Origin: Daldinia sp. FL1419
Lineage: Eukaryota; Ascomycota; Sordariomycetes; Xylariales; Hypoxylaceae
Direction of reading: 5' to 3'
DNA: 25,127 nucleotides
Assembly: GCA_025201765.1 (NCBI GenBank)
Contig: MU623628.1
Span: forward strand, 1 to 25,127
The notes beneath the pieces were generated by a model. It ran no database searches. It had not been told where the DNA came from and saw nothing but the letters and a program-made list of their open reading frames with translations. Positions 11,164 through 20,254 of this stretch are shown here, in pieces; positions within the stretch are counted from its first letter, which is position 1; every line of letters starts with the position of its first letter. Both the position numbers and the translations under genes were made by a program.

Positions 11164-11339
11164 CTAGATATACCTACACAAAAATAACCTTCTAAACCAT
11201 ACACAGGCAACCCCCCACAGAAACCCTTTAGATATAAATTCAGACAAATAATATCATAATTACTATCACATAGGTATTAATTTAAAACAAATCTAACTTT
11301 TATATATACCATATGCTTAATTAATACTATAATTATTAT

Positions 11340-12390
11340 TATAAAATTTGAACCCAAATTATATCAAAAGGCTAAACACAACCCTAGGTAACTTAAATAA
11401 TGTAAGGTTATGGGTACTAAATACCAGTTATTAGTAAATAATTATACGTAAGAATTCTACAACCTACCAATAAGATGAAAACCACTTTCAAACAAATAGA
11501 TCTATAAAATAAAAAGGGGTCCTAATAGGGAGATTATTTGGTACAAAATTAAATAAATTATATAAAATTTCAAACAAATTAAAAAATTAAATTATATTAA
11601 TACTTTTACTTTAATCGTTAAATTTATAAGTTATAAGGTAATTTTTGCTATAATAACTACCCTAGATCTAAAAATTAAATAAATAGATGTAATTATAATA
11701 TTTTTATATAAAAATATTAATAAAGATATATATATTAAATAATCTCCCAAATTTAACAACAAAACAAATAAATACTACAAACTTAAAAAAGCCCTATATG
11801 ACCTTAAATAAATATTAAGGATATAATATTAGATGTTATCAATATACTTATTTACTTTAGGTTTTAAAATGTTGGACTTAAATATAGATATATTCGCAAA
11901 AGGTTATAATTATATAATGATCTACATTAACAATCTACTGATTATGGGGCCTTCTAAGACTAAAATTAACAAAATCAAAACTAAACTTATTAAAAAATTT
12001 AAAATAATTAATTTAGATCCTTATTTATACTACCTAAGAATGGCTATTAAAAGGGATTGCCCTAATAAGATCATAAGGCTTAATCAAAAAATATATTTAA
12101 AAAAAATTATAAAAGATTTTGGTTAATAAGAATCTAACCCTATAATTACCCCAATTGATATATTAAAGATTGTGGAACTTTTAAATAATTATACTATATT
12201 AGTTAAAGATATCAAATGATATACATAAATCATAAAATGTTTAATATACATTATAATAGGCACCAAACCAAATATAACATATGTTATCTTATATTTAAAC
12301 TATTATATAAAAAATCCCATTATAATACATTTAATAGTGGTAAAAAGGATCCTTAAATACCTCAAAAACATCCTAACTTACAAACTCACA
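11340..12390 (+). pseudogene. Reverse transcriptase (RVT_2) of copia element 1, degraded
   Basis: The domain begins around 11370. Recognisable blocks include FTLIVKFISYKVIFA, then KYYKLKKALYDLK just before 11820. From 11833 an open frame of 97 codons reads LFTLGFKMLDLNIDIFAKG followed by YIMIYINNLLIMGPSKTKI and further RT thumb sequence. The catalytic box is at 11923-11934 and reads Y-I-N-N where active copia enzymes have Y-V-D-D; both Asp codons became AAC/AAT by G-to-A change. Continuing to about 12390 are KPNITYVILYLNYYIKNP and VVKRILKYLK, typical of the link to RNase H. This copy is catalytically dead. Confidence 0.92.
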
Positions 12391-12890
12391 TACTAAGGAG
12401 ATTTGGATAATTTTATAAAGTGGATAAATATTGACTTCATAGGATGCACACAATCCAAACAATTAATTTCAAAATATATCTTCAACATCAATAACAGGAC
12501 TATTAACTAATCATCAAAAAAATAACCTATTATAATTATATTAACATACAAATTTAAATTTAAAGATATGACAAACACCATAAAAGAAGTTATATAATTA
12601 TATTATTTATTAACAAAACTGATAATAATATAGGATTAGGTTATTATTACAATCATTTTTGAGAATAATCAAGGAATACTAGTATTAGTTAAGAATTTTT
12701 AGTTTTATACACGCATTAAATATATTAAAATAAACATATATTTTTCTCAAAAGAAATAATAATCCAAAGAAATTGATTTTGTGTATACCTTTATTCAATA
12801 GTAGATAGTTGATGGCCTTATTAAATTATTATTTAAAAATGCATTTATTAGGTTTAAAAATGCCTTAGAATTCCAATTATAAAATAAATA
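12391..12890 (+). pseudogene. RNase H domain of copia element 1, degraded
   Basis: A frame reads WININFIGCTQSKQLISKYIFN starting at 12421, the place of the family motif with D-A-D-W-A-G-C; the first acidic residue is Asn. Further on come SSKK, TNTIKEVI and YYLLTKL, then a decayed copy of the D-N-Q-A segment (about 12660-12715) and IIIQRN(stop)FCVYLYSIVDS, matching the end of copia RNase H that runs into the V-A-D-G-L-T-K motif. The frame ends near 12885 at a stretch reading FKNALEFQ or similar. RNase H degrades the RNA strand during cDNA synthesis. Confidence 0.85.
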
Positions 12891-13101
12891 AGAAATTTTA
12901 AAAAAAAGATATTCCATAATTAATGGAGATTTTAATATAAAATAATTTTTGATAAGTATAGATTAAAAATTTTAAACCTAAACTAAATTTAACCCTTAAA
13001 TACAATTAAAAACACCTTTATATATATTATTAAAAGTCTTAAAAGGTAATATATTTTTTATATTATATAAAAAAAAAAAAAGAAAAAAAAAAACTCCCTA
13101 C

Positions 13102-13141
<40 letters not shown>

Positions 13142-13365
13142 TAATAAAGGCTAAAATATAATATAATATAAACATATTATATAATAAGAGATACCTAACT
13201 TAAACAATTAGGAAAGGAAAGGTTAAAAGACTTACTCTATAAAGGCCCCAATAAGGATTTATTTTTATTAGTAATATATTTCAGATCCTAAAAAACATAA
13301 GGATATGAACAAAATTAAGTTAAAAAGATATTTAGGGCTAATTATAGATATAGTTTAAATGAAAA
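12891..13365 (+). other. 3' untranslated region of copia element 1, with poly-A/TA microsatellite and PPT
   Basis: No coding frame. Positions 13064-13092 are nearly pure A with single G, and 13104-13138 is a TA-dinucleotide run, both low-complexity and likely to vary in length. The last 12 bases before the right LTR (TTTAAATGAAAA, 13354-13365) are where the polypurine tract should be. They read as a purine run in which G has become A, apart from the TTT start. Confidence 0.6.
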
Positions 13366-13508
13366 TGTTAGAATGTATATGGTTAATATATAGAGATATA
13401 ATACACCCTATATCTGTGACCTTATATATTATAAATATGCCCATCTATTCTTTAAAATAAACTTGATAATATAAGTAACTTACCTCATACATGCGTTCTA
13501 TTTCAACA
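13366..13508 (+). repeat. 3' LTR of copia element 1
   Basis: 143 bp, starting TGTTAG and ending TTTCAACA. The end keeps the CA that in the left LTR has become TA. Relative to the left copy, G-to-A dominates the first half of the differences here while the second half keeps C, so the two LTRs were hit independently. Confidence 0.92.
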
Positions 13509-13513
13509 ATTCA
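13509..13513 (+). repeat. Target-site duplication ATTCA, right copy
   Basis: Perfect repeat of 7247-7251. Together the pair proves that element 1 was inserted as a unit here and has not been moved since. Confidence 0.9.
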
Positions 13514-14640
13514 AAAATAGGGATACCCATAATTTCTACTTAACAATAAAAAATAAATAATTATATATTATCATTTAACTGAGGAAGAGTTACAACAGAT
13601 ATACAAATATTTTAATTACTTAATTATAAACCAATTCCATCGCATTTTTACAAAAATTAAATACAATAAATTAAATTAAACAATTATTAAAAGAATTAAT
13701 AAATATTATTACCAATATCAAATACACAACAATGCACCAAAATAATTTAAATTCATTGTAAAAAATAATATTAATTTTAATTACAACATTTACATCAATA
13801 TAATATATATTAAAAGCAAACCAATCTTTCATATTATTAATAAAACTATATTATTTTAAACAATAAAGTTCCTTAAAAATATAATAGTAAAATATATATA
13901 AAATATACTAAAAATAATATAAATTAATAACTATCTTAAACCACCTAATAATTTAATATTCAATATTAACACCAATTTCACAACTAATAAATTTATTTTA
14001 AATACGAAAATATTATTAATATCCATTAAAAAAATACCCGTTAAAACACATAATTTAATTAAAAAAGTTAAACAATATTATAACCTATTACAACAAACAT
14101 ACAAAATAATATTAAAAAATTTCTAAAACACCCAAACCAATATCCATCACATTCTATAAATAGTTATAAAAACTATTAACAATACAACAAGATTAAATAA
14201 TTTAATACTAACATTATTCATATTCAAAACATACCCAAAATTAATAAATAACTCACCACCCTCTCCTTCTATTACTACTCAAACTACAACTATTAAAAAA
14301 ATAATAAATAAAATTCACAAATTCAAAACTAAACAACAAATTAATAATATTTTAAATATAAAAAATAAACCAAATATATTAAATACATTAAACCTACCTC
14401 TCCAATCTAAAATATATATCTACTACAAGAATAATGGTTAAACCAACCCTTACAAATTAATTATTCAAAATGGTAAAACCTATACTATTAAAATAAATAA
14501 AAAATTAATTAATTTTAAAATCACAATTATAAAACCATATTTTTATAACAAATCTATATATATTCCAAACCTCGTTAATAAAAATTCCAATTATAAACAT
14601 AATAATAATAATAAATATATTCCCAAAGTTAAAATACCTG
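13509..14640 (+). pseudogene. Integrase of copia element 2, continued after the nested insertion
   Basis: The frame picks up from 7246 with ATT CAA AAA TAG GGA TAC CCA TAA, which reads I-Q-K-(W)-G-(H to Y)-P-(W); this is the expected W-G-H-P-W type start of the GAG-pre-integrase. It stays in one frame for at least 1.3 kb. Later blocks are NNLILTLFIFKTYPKL, SPPSPSITTQTTTIKKIINKI and NLPLQSKIYIYYKNNG, followed by NPYKLIIQNGKTYTIKINKK and IIKPYF. These match the integrase C-terminus of a fungal copia-like polyprotein in which most Gly/Ala/Asp/Val/Glu have become Ser/Asn/Thr/Ile/Lys through G-to-A change. The plus strand here has hardly any G. Confidence 0.82.
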
Positions 14641-15569
14641 TAATAAAATAACCACAAAAATAACTTCCTAAAAATAAAAACAAACCCTAACCAATAAATT
14701 TTTACAATATAACTTACCTATCTCTTAAAAAAATAATTAATATAAAACTATTGCTACAATTATATTAAGAAAAAAAGATCATTATTCCAAACTAACTGTT
14801 TAAAGTAATAAATATATAAGAGATTGAAGGACTTATTAGACAAAAAATATTCTTATTCAAAAAATACAATAAAACAAAATATAGGAATATTTAACTATTC
14901 AAGTCACAGATTATCCATAAAATTAAAAGAAAAGATATTAATAAACTATACGAAAAATCATAATTTATTATTCAAAATTATAATAACAAAAAAAAAAAAT
15001 ACTCACACAATTACCTATAATTTAACACTTTAACCAACAAATTATTATTACACTCATTCCATCTCTACAATAATAAATTAAAAAAATAATTATATAACTC
15101 TATAATATTATATAAATATATATCCAATTAAATACTAATTTAAACCGTATTATTATCACTACACCACTTAAAAAGTTTAAAAATCATTTTCTTAAAAATA
15201 CTATAATAATTATTATAAAATTACTTTATAAAATAATCAAAATTAATATACATTAATAAATAACTTATTTTAAATACCATTACAAAAAGCTTTTTATAAT
15301 TATATTAATTTATAATTTATATCTCTTAATTTCAAAATCATCTAACCAATTTAGTCTAATTGAAATACAAACTAACAATATACTCAGAATATTAAATAAA
15401 ACATTTAACAAATTAAAAAAAAATAAAATAAAAAAAACCAAATTCAAAACAAAACCCAAATTATATTTTAATAAAAATACCCCATTAATATTCAACAATT
15501 ATATCATCTCAATCAATAATAATAATAATATTTATCTACGTTAAAAAAAATAAAGTAAAAAAATTGCAC
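14641..15569 (+). pseudogene. Reverse transcriptase of copia element 2, degraded
   Basis: At 14898-15090, in the same frame as the integrase, FKSQIIHKIKRKD...LYEKS matches the start of the RT domain (F-x-S-R-x-V...K-x-Y-E-K-S-R). The catalytic box lies at 15368-15379 and reads Q-T-N-N where the family has Q-T-D-D; both Asp codons carry G-to-A changes. The frame at the box differs from that of the RT start, so at least one indel lies between about 15090 and 15350. A 69-codon open frame at 14824-15033 is in a different frame from the domain and is not the gene product. Confidence 0.8.
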
Positions 15570-16344
15570 TAATCCAGAACAAAAAAGACAACATCGCTCA
15601 ACAATATATATAGCAACAAACCCGTAACATTTATATCGCTTCTATTTATCAACCCAAAATAATATTTAATATATATAAAGTAACTCAACATAAAAAACCC
15701 AGAAAAGTTAAAATTAACAAACTCAATAAACATCTTCAATAACAACTAAACAACCTACCACAAAGACTCCAATATATTAAACTGAATTTTACTATAATAA
15801 AAATCTTTATATTCATTAACAAATCATTCACAAATAATAAAAACCTTAATTTTTAAATTAATTACAAAATCTTTATCATTAATAAAACTATAACAAATAA
15901 ATTATTTACTATAACCAATAATCTAATTCATTAAAATTTTATAAAATATAAATAAATTATCCAAAATATTTTAACAAACAAAATCTATACTATAATATAT
16001 AATATAAATATAATTATTATAATTAAAATAATAATAACATTTATATTTAACAAACTCCAACTCCCTACAACATTTATAATTATATATATTAATTTATTTT
16101 TATTTTATAAATATTTTATCAAACTCAAAACAATAAAAAAAAAATAATTAATAATCAATATTATATTACTCCAATAATCTTACAAACAACAAAAAATTAA
16201 TAATATATGATAGATTTATAAACAAAATAATTTAATTAATATAATAATAAAATTTAATATCAATAAAACCTTTATAATATTTATTAATACTAACTATCTT
16301 ACATTGAAATTATAAGGTTAAATTAAACGAATTTAAATAATATA
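15570..16344 (+). pseudogene. RNase H domain of copia element 2, degraded
   Basis: In the frame of the RT box, the sequence reads IAQQYI(stop)QQTRNIYIASIYQPK, then VTQHKKPRKVKINKLNKHLQ, IFIFINKSFTNNKNL and, near 16020-16130, TFIFNKLQLPTTF. The order and spacing match the connection and RNase H domain of the same fungal family: acidic residues appear as Asn, Trp as stop. The end near 16320 (INTNYLTLKLQG) fits the polyprotein C-terminus. Confidence 0.78.
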
Positions 16345-16876
16345 AACAATACCAACCACTTTTTTTAATTAATTCAACAATTTAAACAAACAAATAAATA
16401 CAATTTCTAAAAAAAAAAAATTATTAAATAGAATTATATATTATTATATATTTCAAAATAATTAATTGTTATGCTTTTAAATAAAATTCAAATTATTAGT
16501 TTGTAAATTTTTGCTTTTTATTTATTAATAAATTTTCTTTAATTATTTTTATGTATTTTTAACAGTATTTTTATTAATAAAACATACCTAATTACAAAAT
16601 ACCCCAGATTATTAATACTAATTTTAACAACCACTAATTTATAATATTACAATATTATTTATTCCACTAGAACATTAATCCAACATTTTTTAAAATATAG
16701 ACTTATATTATTTCATAAAAAGATCATTAATTAATTTAATATAAATAGAAATAAAAAAAAAATTACAGAAAAAAACTAATCTTAACACGTTTAAACGTTT
16801 AAAATTATAACCCTAATTAACACTCGTTAATATTACATAATTTTATAAAAAAAAGAAAAAGTTGTTAGTGTAAGAA
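16345..16876 (+). other. 3' untranslated region of copia element 2
   Basis: Non-coding and AT-rich, with a 12-bp perfect palindrome ACGTTTAAACGT at 16787-16798. Just before the LTR lies a purine-rich run (AAAAAAAAGAAAAAG, about 16851-16861, then GTGTAAGAA) that could be the decayed polypurine tract. Confidence 0.55.
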
Positions 16877-17048
16877 TATTAATCATATAACCATAATAAT
16901 ACAAACCCACTTTAATCTTATATTTAACTCCACATATTTTGGTCTCCGATTAAAATATATTCTTTTTTAAAATAATCACTTTTTATTAAATTAATACAAA
17001 TATCTTTATTTTTACTATTACATATAATGGTACCTTATTTATCCAATA
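16877..17048 (+). repeat. Right LTR of copia element 2
   Basis: 172 bp matching 4000-4171 without gaps, starting TATTAA (from TGTTGG) and ending CCAATA (from CCAACA). In the first third it carries A where the left copy has G. It is followed by AAATT, which does not repeat the five bases before the left LTR. Confidence 0.78.
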
Positions 17049-17130
17049 AAATTAATTAAATTTAAAAAATATTAATTTAATAAAGAAATCTTTATTCTTT
17101 TTAACCTTTTAATTAATATAATTAAATATT
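17049..17130. other. Gap between copia element 2 and LINE A, with LINE target duplication
   Basis: 82 bp of A/T-rich sequence. Its last 12 bases, TAATTAAATATT (17119-17130), are repeated at 20243-20254 on the other side of LINE A, so this gap and the sequence after 20243 were continuous before the LINE arrived. Confidence 0.8.
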
Positions 17131-18559
17131 TTATTATTATTTATTATTACCCCAATTTACCTAGAATATATTATAGGTATCCAGTCCATCTTTTGGTATT
17201 TATTCCAGATAGGAATTGTATTCCAGAAAAAACCTACCTATTACTTATCTAAATAAACTACATTATCATAATTTTAGTTTTATCTTATATTCTTATTAAA
17301 ATTTATCCTTTAATAAAAATAATTAAACCTTAATATAAAAAAATATTTTATATATTATAATATTTAAACTATATAAAATAATATGGTAATAGTCCAAATG
17401 TAGGGTAATAATAAAATTTAAAATAATTTTATTATTTTTTTTAATAATTAATAAAAATATTATTACATTATAAAAAGGTTGTTCTGAGAAAAGATTAGGA
17501 TATATATAATCTATATAAGGTATAAATATATATAAATAATTTTATATCTTTATAAAAAACCATTACACCTTCTTACTTTTACAATCTTCTTTTTAATATT
17601 ATAATATTATATTTATTTTTTAAAATGGTTTAAAATAATATTATTAATTTGTAACCTTTTTTAATTAATTTTAATCCTCTTTATATACCTTATTTATATT
17701 TTATAATATTATAATATAATATTATTATATCTATTATGTTCATAATTTAATACTATTTTAAAAAATCTATTTTATTTTCATATATATATTATATTAAATA
17801 AAAAAAAATTTATATATCTATAGGTATTCTATTATTTCTTTAATATTATCCCATTATTAACCTTCTTTAAATATTTTAATCTTCTTATTAAAAATTATTA
17901 TAACATCTTGGACCTAATGTGTTATTTTAATATTATATTATGTTGGAATTATAATTCTAATATAATTATATATTATAAAAATAATTTGTTCACTAAAAAT
18001 AAAGAATTATATAAAGAGTGTGGTTATGCCTTTCTAATGTAGTTTTAGGAATTAATTATTAAGGTTTTACTATAATTTTTCTAGAATTTTTAAGTTTTCA
18101 AAAAATTTATTAAAAGATTATTAATAATATCTAATAATTATTTTTATTATATTTAATCTTTTATTTGCCAGATCCATAATTTTTATATATTTTAGCAATT
18201 TTGGAAAGATTATTTATTTTAATGTTATTAATGTTGTAATTATTTTGTAATATAACCTTATTTTATATCCATTTTGCCAAAATTTATTAATTATAATATA
18301 AGATTTATAGGGGAATTAATTCTAAAAGGAGGTATATATATATTATTTTATTCCCAATAATTTATATTATCTTTATATATTATTATTGTGGTAATTTTTT
18401 ATTTAAGAGGTTTAGTTGGTATTAAATACTCTATTATTCCCTAATAATGGTTTATTATAAATTTTTAATAACTTCCTAATATATTTAGGTTTAAACCTTA
18501 ATAAGTATAACCCTTTATTTAAAAACGTATTTGCCTTTGTTTAAGATTCCTTAATATAT
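17131..18559 (-). other. C-terminal and 3' untranslated part of LINE A
   Basis: No frame can be followed with confidence. Positions 17131-17908 are the RIP-mutated equivalent of LINE B, as shown by blocks such as GGTACCTATA-type and ATACCAAAAGAT, the CCTATAATATATTCTAGGTAA stretch (in parts) and the final GGGGTAATAATAAATAATAA. At 17942 the plus strand reads TGTTGGAATTATAATTC, which looks like an LTR start but is inside the LINE. Confidence 0.7.
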
Positions 18560-19099
18560 ATAATTAAAAAAAGTAAAGAAGAGGATAAGGAGGTGGATAT
18601 AAAGGAAAATAATTCTAATAAATATGGTTTAAAATAAGTATGGAATAATCCCAGGTAAATATAATTTTTTTAAAAGATCCTACTAGTATATTATTATTTA
18701 TATCCTTCTATTTAATTATAAATTTTTTTTGTTTAACTTGAAATTTCTAGAAATGTTTACGTTAAACAAATTATAATACTATTTTATATATAAATAATTA
18801 AATTTATTTAAAAAATTAACAGATTATTAATAAGGCTTTATTGGGATTGGATAACACTTTTTTATAATTTGTATTAGTTAAGAAAACTTTTAAGGTTAAA
18901 TTTTATTTAAAATAAACCTATATTAAAATATATTTGGGATATTTAAGAATTATATGTTATATTATTTTCCTTTTATTATATTTATATTTAAAAATATTTA
19001 TTCCAAAAATTTTTCTACTAAATAAGAAGGTTTTTAATCCTATCTTTTCAATGCATATCTATAATAACACCAATATTTTATATTTCCATAAATTAAAAT
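18560..19099 (-). pseudogene. Possible RNase H region of LINE A
   Basis: On the minus strand, a frame at about 18820-18870 reads TNTN...KKVLSNPNKALLIIC, which fits the D-S-Q-A-A-L-x-A-x-x-N-P segment of LINE RNase H with Asp changed to Asn. Upstream DRNDIGRILLY may lie near the first motif. The region is much more broken than the RT and on this stretch the plus strand has lost C. The call depends on position after RT and one block. Confidence 0.5.
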
Positions 19100-20242
19100 A
19101 TTAATTATTAATCTTTATATTAAAGGGTAGTAACTGAATTATTAATATAACAATATCCTTCCTATATCATTCCTATCTTTCCATCCAATAATTTAAAAAA
19201 ATTTCTTTAAAATATTAACATCCCTTCCATTTAACACTCCAATTAACCCTAACTTCTATAATATATATATCCAATACTTAAACAATAATAAAAAAACCTT
19301 ACCATCTCCTAAGCCTCTAAAATTCCACTTATTTTTAAATTTTCTATCCTACTTCCTAAATCTTAAAATTAAAACTTCCATTACTTATACAAAACTTAAT
19401 TATTACTATTATCATATTTAAATAAAAATATATTAAAGGATAACCCAATTTTATCTCCAATTATAATATTTCCATTACCTTATATATACTATTAATTTCC
19501 TATAAACAAACCAATTAAATAATACCCAATTTCTTAACAATACCTTTTACCTTATAATTTTAATTTAAAATATACTATACCACTACTCCATATACTATTA
19601 CACTCCATATTATTTTCATATAAATTTCTTTTACTTAAATCACATTATAACCTTATATTAATACTATTAATTTAAAAAAAATTTACTACTACTTTTCCAT
19701 CTTTATTTTAATTACTCTTAAATATCTATTCCACCTAAATTTCTTATTTAATCATATTCTAAAGAATTTAATATTTTTTTTAGGTTTAATAACTATACCA
19801 TCTAATTTAATTTCCGTAGTTAATATTTAATAAACCCTTATAAAATGCATAAACTTACTTTTCTATACTATAAAGGTCATATTGTATTTCCATACCCAAT
19901 CCAAGCACATTTTATACATTTATTCCAATTTAATATAATTTTTAACCATAAAATATCTTGTTATTAACATATTTATATTATCCATAAAACTAATAATTAA
20001 AATACCTTCCTAATCTAATTCTTCATATAAAATAATTATATAAATAATAAATAAAATAGGTAATAATAAAAAACTTTACAGAATACCTGCAATAAAGGAA
20101 CGGACCTTATCTTTTTCACTATCAAGAACTAACTGCACTTCTTATTTTTCCATAAAGTTATTTACCTAATTTATTACCCATATTGAATATCTTTTTTGAT
20201 GTAGCGTGTACATAAGCCTCTGTGGTATGACATTGTTGAAAG
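19100..20242 (-). pseudogene. Reverse transcriptase of LINE A, degraded
   Basis: Reading the minus strand from 20242, FNNVIPQRLMYTLHQKRYS and VQLVLDSEKDKVRSFIAG appear, followed by G-I-L-stop-S at about 20075-20090, which is the G-I-P-Q-G motif after CCG-to-CTG, CAA-to-TAA and GGT-to-AGT changes. The catalytic box reads F-M-D-N at 19977-19988 (F-V-D-D in active copies). Later come LDGIVIKPKKNIKF and, around 19560-19600, a V-Y-G-V-V-W-Y-like block that corresponds to the A-x-T-Y-G-A-x-x-W motif of the thumb. The domain is complete from its palm onward. Frames hold for long stretches, so indels are few. Confidence 0.88.
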
Positions 20243-20254
20243 TAATTAAATATT
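20243..20254 (-). repeat. LINE A target-site duplication, right copy
   Basis: TAATTAAATATT, identical to 17119-17130. Twelve bases are a typical length for target-primed reverse transcription. In DNA this rich in A/T, 12 matching bases alone would not be conclusive, but the pair abuts exactly the tail on one side and the break in the RT domain on the other. Confidence 0.8.

Larger units (their letters stand above)
7252..13508 (+). mobile_element. Copia element 1 (inner), near full-length Ty1/copia retrotransposon
   Basis: A 6257-bp plus-strand element with 143-bp LTRs that begin TGTTGG and end CAACA (right) or AATA (left), flanked by a perfect 5-bp target duplication. Inside, in order, lie gag with a zinc knuckle trace, protease, GAG-pre-integrase, integrase, RT with the YVDD box changed to YINN, and RNase H. 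All frames are broken by stops that fit C-to-T or G-to-A change. The first half (to about 10.6 kb) lost C on the plus strand; the second half lost G. It inserted into copia element 2. Confidence 0.92.
4000..17048 (+). mobile_element. Copia element 2 (outer), RIP-degraded LTR retrotransposon, interrupted
   Basis: A Ty1/copia-order element (gag, protease, integrase, RT, RNase H) on the plus strand. It is bounded by two 172-bp LTRs and carries the whole of copia element 1 inside its protease/integrase junction. Without the 6262-bp insertion (element plus duplicated ATTCA) it measures about 6.8 kb, a normal size for this class. The integrase C-terminus and the RNase H resemble a polyprotein family widespread in filamentous ascomycetes, a judgement from memory of the family pattern. 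Many stops and at least one frameshift make it inactive. A target-site duplication was not found outside the LTRs (GAGAA left, AAATT right), and no convincing primer-binding site follows the left LTR. It is therefore possible that the left LTR belongs to a different copy. Confidence 0.75.
17131..20242 (-). mobile_element. LINE A: 5'-truncated non-LTR retrotransposon with RT and RNase H
   Basis: A 3112-bp minus-strand LINE. Its 3' end (low coordinates) carries a (TAA)n tail on the minus strand (TTATTATTATTTATTATTA at 17131-17149), and the whole is flanked by a 12-bp direct repeat TAATTAAATATT. The 5' end lies inside the RT domain at F-N-N-V, so the endonuclease and gag-like ORF1 are missing; 5' truncation is common for this class. 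RT plus RNase H in a filamentous fungus points to the I/Tad1 group (family knowledge). The last 778 bp (17131-17908) are homologous over their full length to LINE B. Stops are frequent and the copy is inactive. Confidence 0.88.

Noticed and set aside
13104..13138. TA-run as a CRISPR-like or regulatory array
   Set aside because: Simple dinucleotide microsatellite without spacers, in the 3' untranslated part of element 1.
14824..15033. 69-codon plus-strand open frame in copia element 2
   Set aside because: It overlaps the RT start, but the recognisable RT sequence is in another frame (codons starting at 14898). It is a shadow.
15310..15498. 62-codon minus-strand open frame rich in Leu/Phe/Asn
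   Set aside because: Antisense to the RT catalytic region of copia element 2; the plus strand there is nearly free of G, which leaves the antisense frame low in stops.
17942..18050. LTR start TGTTGGAATTATAATTC
   Set aside because: Only the first ten bases resemble the LTR of element 1, there is no partner, and the position is inside LINE A between RNase H and the 3' end.
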